Source: Actinopolymorpha rutila (GTDB lineage: Bacteria > Actinomycetota > Actinomycetes > Propionibacteriales > Actinopolymorphaceae). Taken from it: a stretch of DNA of 64,000 nucleotides. The translations under genes and the position numbers were made by a program. Position 1 is the stretch's first letter; every line of letters starts with the position of its first letter. The stretch covers positions 4,650,001 to 4,714,000 of the forward strand of contig NZ_JACBZH010000001.1 in NCBI RefSeq assembly GCF_013407855.1, written 5' to 3'. Of the stretch, positions 61,700-64,000 are shown one piece after another. The notes under the pieces are model-generated. The model searched no databases. It was not told where the DNA came from and saw only the letters and a list, made by a program, of their open reading frames with translations.

Positions 61700-63287
61700 C
61701 GTCGCTACGGCGACCCCCAAACCCGCGCTCGGGGAACGGATGCGGCAGCGGCCCAACCTGTTGCTGCTGATCTCCCTGGTGAGCGGGGCGATCACGCACG
61801 CCTACCACACGTTCCTCTATCCGCTGTACATCACCGACGAGGGCATCTACACCCAGCAGGCATGGGCCGTACTGCGCGAGCATGCCCTGTCGCCGTACAC
61901 CTACTTCTACGACCACGCGCCCTTCGGCTGGCTGGTGATGGCGGCCTGGGCCAACGTCCTTCCCAACCAGTTCGAGGCGTTCGGCAACCCGATCAACACG
62001 ATGCGGGTGCTGATGGTGATCGCGCACGTGATCAGCACCGGCCTGCTGTTCGGCATCGTCCGCAGGTTCTGCGACAGTTCGGCCGGCGCGTTCCTCGCCT
62101 GCTTCATCTTCAACTTCTCCCCGCTCGCGGTGTACTACCAGCGCCAGGTCCTGCTGGACAACCTGATGGTGGTCTGGGTGCTGCTGGCGGTCTATCTCAT
62201 CGCCCGCAAGGGCGACCGGGTGGTCACCGCGGTGTCGGCCGGCCTGGCGTTCGGCCTGGCGATGGTCACCAAGGAGAACGCGGTCTTCTTCCTTCCGGCG
62301 CTGGCCTACATGGCGCACAAGTACTCCAAGGACAGCCGGAGCCGGAGGTTCCAGACCAGCTTCTGGTGGTTCGGCGCCGGCATCCCGGTGGGGTTCTACC
62401 TGTTGTTCTCCGCGCTGCGCAACGAACTGCTGCCGAGCGGGATGAACTTCAACCTGAACGCACCGCAGGCCAAGCACGTGTCCTTGCTGTACACGATCTG
62501 GTGGCAGTCCAACCGGACCGGCATCTCCGGCCGGGAGCTGTTCGTCCGGCTGCTGGAGAACTCCTGGATGTCGCGCGACTCGATCATCCTCATCGGCGGG
62601 GTGATCGCGGTCGTGGTGGTGCTGATCCTCTGGTCGCAGGACAAGTCCCGCACCGGCTACCTCGTGGCCGCGTTGATGGCGCTCGGCTACGGCGTCTACA
62701 TGGCCCGCGGGAGCGTATTGCTGGACTTCTACATCGTGCCGATGATCCCGGTGCTCGCGATGAACGCCGGGCTGGTGTTCGGCACCCTGATGAAGTCGGT
62801 GCCCCGCCCGCTGCAGGTGGCCACGACCACCGCCATCGTGGCCGCGGCGCTGGTCATCCCGGGTGGGTACTTCCTGTCCCACAACACGCAGGGACAGGTC
62901 CAGGTCCACGACCTGTACCACCTGCAGGTCACGCCGCTGCAGAACCAGCAGGTGGCGTGGGTGCGGGCCAACATACCGGCGAACGCCCGGATCATCATCG
63001 ACGACGACATCTGGACCACACTGCACGACGTGCCGCCGTACTTCCCGCGCGCGCACTCGCACTTCAAGGCGGCCTCGGACCCGGCCGTCCGCGACAAGTT
63101 GTTCCGGAGGAACTGGGCGAACATCGACTACGTCGTCATGTCCAACAAGATGCGACAGGCCATGGAACGCAACAACACCGGTGGCCAGGAGCAGTGGATG
63201 CTCGACGCGATCGACCAGCACGGCGAACGCGTGTGGGACCTCAACCGAGGCAACATCCATCTCTCCGTCTACCGGATCGTCAAGTGA
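61686..63287 (+). CDS. GT39-like membrane glycosyltransferase
   Basis: 533 residues from GTG 61686, overlapping the GT2 stop by 14 bases. About 11-13 helices. After the first, FLYPLYITDEGIYTQQAW carries the Asp-Glu pair (about 49-50) typical of the PMT/ArnT family (GT39, GT83). A soluble C-terminal domain (about 430-533) includes VRANIPANARIIIDDDIW. It would transfer sugars from a polyprenyl-phosphate carrier to a glycan, lipid or protein outside the cell. It sits in the same operon as GtrA, which can supply such carriers, and the anchored protein that follows. Confidence 0.8.
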   Translation: MAAADVATATPKPALGERMRQRPNLLLLISLVSGAITHAYHTFLYPLYITDEGIYTQQAWAVLREHALSPYTYFYDHAPFGWLVMAAWANVLPNQFEAFGNPINTMRVLMVIAHVISTGLLFGIVRRFCDSSAGAFLACFIFNFSPLAVYYQRQVLLDNLMVVWVLLAVYLIARKGDRVVTAVSAGLAFGLAMVTKENAVFFLPALAYMAHKYSKDSRSRRFQTSFWWFGAGIPVGFYLLFSALRNELLPSGMNFNLNAPQAKHVSLLYTIWWQSNRTGISGRELFVRLLENSWMSRDSIILIGGVIAVVVVLILWSQDKSRTGYLVAALMALGYGVYMARGSVLLDFYIVPMIPVLAMNAGLVFGTLMKSVPRPLQVATTTAIVAAALVIPGGYFLSHNTQGQVQVHDLYHLQVTPLQNQQVAWVRANIPANARIIIDDDIWTTLHDVPPYFPRAHSHFKAASDPAVRDKLFRRNWANIDYVVMSNKMRQAMERNNTGGQEQWMLDAIDQHGERVWDLNRGNIHLSVYRIVK

Positions 63288-63331
63288 CCACCCGCCCTGC
63301 TGGGGGGCGCTGGGTGAAACGGGAGTGAACG

Positions 63332-64000
63332 ATGAACATGTCGAAATGGACCTGGAAACAGATCCTGATCGTTACGGTCGTCGCGTTGGCCGTCATCTCG
63401 ATCGCGCGGTCGATCCTCCCTTCGTCCGGCGGCAAGGGAGACGCCGTCGACCTCACCGGTCAGGGCTCGGGCAGGACCACCGAGGTGAAGGTACCCGAGG
63501 TACGCCAGCCGACGAAGATCGTGCGGTTCAACGGCCACAAGGTGCCCGTCGGCGCCGGGCCGGTGGCGGTCCTCAACCCGGCGCTGGCCAAGCCGGGCGG
63601 ACAGGTGGGCGTCAACGGCTCGGGCTTCGACAAGGGCGCCCGCGTCGACGTGATGCTGTCCACCGGCGCGGCCAAGGCCACCGGCAAGGGCAAGGGCAAG
63701 GGCAAGGCGAAGGCCCAGGCCCTGAACAAGGGAAGGGTGGTCGCCTCCGCGCGGGCCAACCGCGACGGCGTGGTCAACGCCAACTTCACCTACCCGGTCG
63801 GCGTCGCCAACCAGGGTGGCACGCAGACCGTCACCCTGGCGCAGGTCGGCAGCCCGACCAAGGTGGCCAAGGCACAGCTCAGCGCACAGTCCGGCGTCGG
63901 GCTGATGGCGCTCAGCGACGAGGTGGGAACGCCGGGAACGCAACTCCAGGTTGACGCCGAGGGCTTCGCACCCAACGAGCCCATCAAGGTCTACTGGGGC
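63332..64000 (+). CDS. Membrane-anchored surface protein with IPT/TIG-like repeats, partial
   Basis: At least 223 residues; the frame is still open at the window end. ATG 63332 has GGGAG upstream. One hydrophobic anchor (ILIVTVVALAVISIARSIL) leads to an exported region. Two segments, PGGQVGVNGSGFDKGARVDVML and PGTQLQVDAEGFAPNEPIKVYW, have the sequence pattern of IPT/TIG-like immunoglobulin folds, with a Lys/Gly run (GKGKGKGKAKA) between them. It probably binds or displays the glycan made by the preceding enzymes. It is 44 bp from the GT39 gene, so probably the same operon. Confidence 0.7.
   Translation, partial: MNMSKWTWKQILIVTVVALAVISIARSILPSSGGKGDAVDLTGQGSGRTTEVKVPEVRQPTKIVRFNGHKVPVGAGPVAVLNPALAKPGGQVGVNGSGFDKGARVDVMLSTGAAKATGKGKGKGKAKAQALNKGRVVASARANRDGVVNANFTYPVGVANQGGTQTVTLAQVGSPTKVAKAQLSAQSGVGLMALSDEVGTPGTQLQVDAEGFAPNEPIKVYWG

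Overview
The window is high-GC DNA with mostly NNC/NNG codons, many GTG starts and ATGA/GTGA gene overlaps. It carries a lone ssrA/smpB pair, prfB-ftsEX, Ku, a 1632-residue NAD-glutamate dehydrogenase and a degenerate Tad pilus locus. Together these point to an actinobacterial chromosome; a lineage near Propionibacteriales/Actinopolymorpha is only a guess. No phage, plasmid origin, insertion sequence or CRISPR array is visible. || Layout. 0-6.6 kb holds small stress or accessory genes: two DUF308/HdeD-like membrane proteins, two tandem flavodoxin-fold proteins, a RibD-like reductase, and two divergent regulator/target pairs (TetR/SRPBCC and MarR/metallo-beta-lactamase fold) with clear palindromes between them. 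6.6-10.8 kb looks eroded: a DUF664/DinB remnant, a GAF protein, a MASE1 sensor with no output domain, a cupin gene coupled to what looks like the tail of a lost MFS gene, and a histidine phosphatase coupled to another short tail. 10.8-11.2 kb is tmRNA. 11.4-20.6 kb has a PAP2 phosphatase, a long acyl-CoA dehydrogenase, LacI and GlxA-type regulators, two convergent MFS genes that read through each other, and serA. 20.6-26.5 kb has a GH31 glycosidase, an acyl-CoA dehydrogenase-like protein, a membrane protein and a quinone oxidoreductase. 26.6-31.7 kb is the conserved ftsE-ftsX-M23 peptidase-smpB group with prfB upstream. 31.8-36.4 kb is a translationally coupled Tad pilus operon. 36.7-47.5 kb has NAD-GDH, small DUF genes, pruA, an APC permease and Ku. 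|| 47.6-54.8 kb is a peptidoglycan-salvage cluster on the minus strand: nagZ-like (frameshifted), namZ (DUF1343), an amiE-like serine hydrolase, murR and murQ. It matches the content of the Bacillus subtilis MurNAc-recycling operon but has no transporter. || 55.1-64 kb looks like a surface glycan module: an orphan REC-like protein with a degraded phosphorylation site, a membrane-anchored GH5 hydrolase, a NarL-type sensor kinase/regulator pair, then GtrA, a processive-type GT2 synthase, a GT39 transferase and an anchored protein that runs off the window. A triple 44-bp terminator-like repeat separates the GH5 gene from the kinase. || Most promising for new biology: the 55-64 kb glycan module with its odd receiver protein, and the transporter-less MurNAc cluster. 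Everything was read by eye from sequence; no searches were run.
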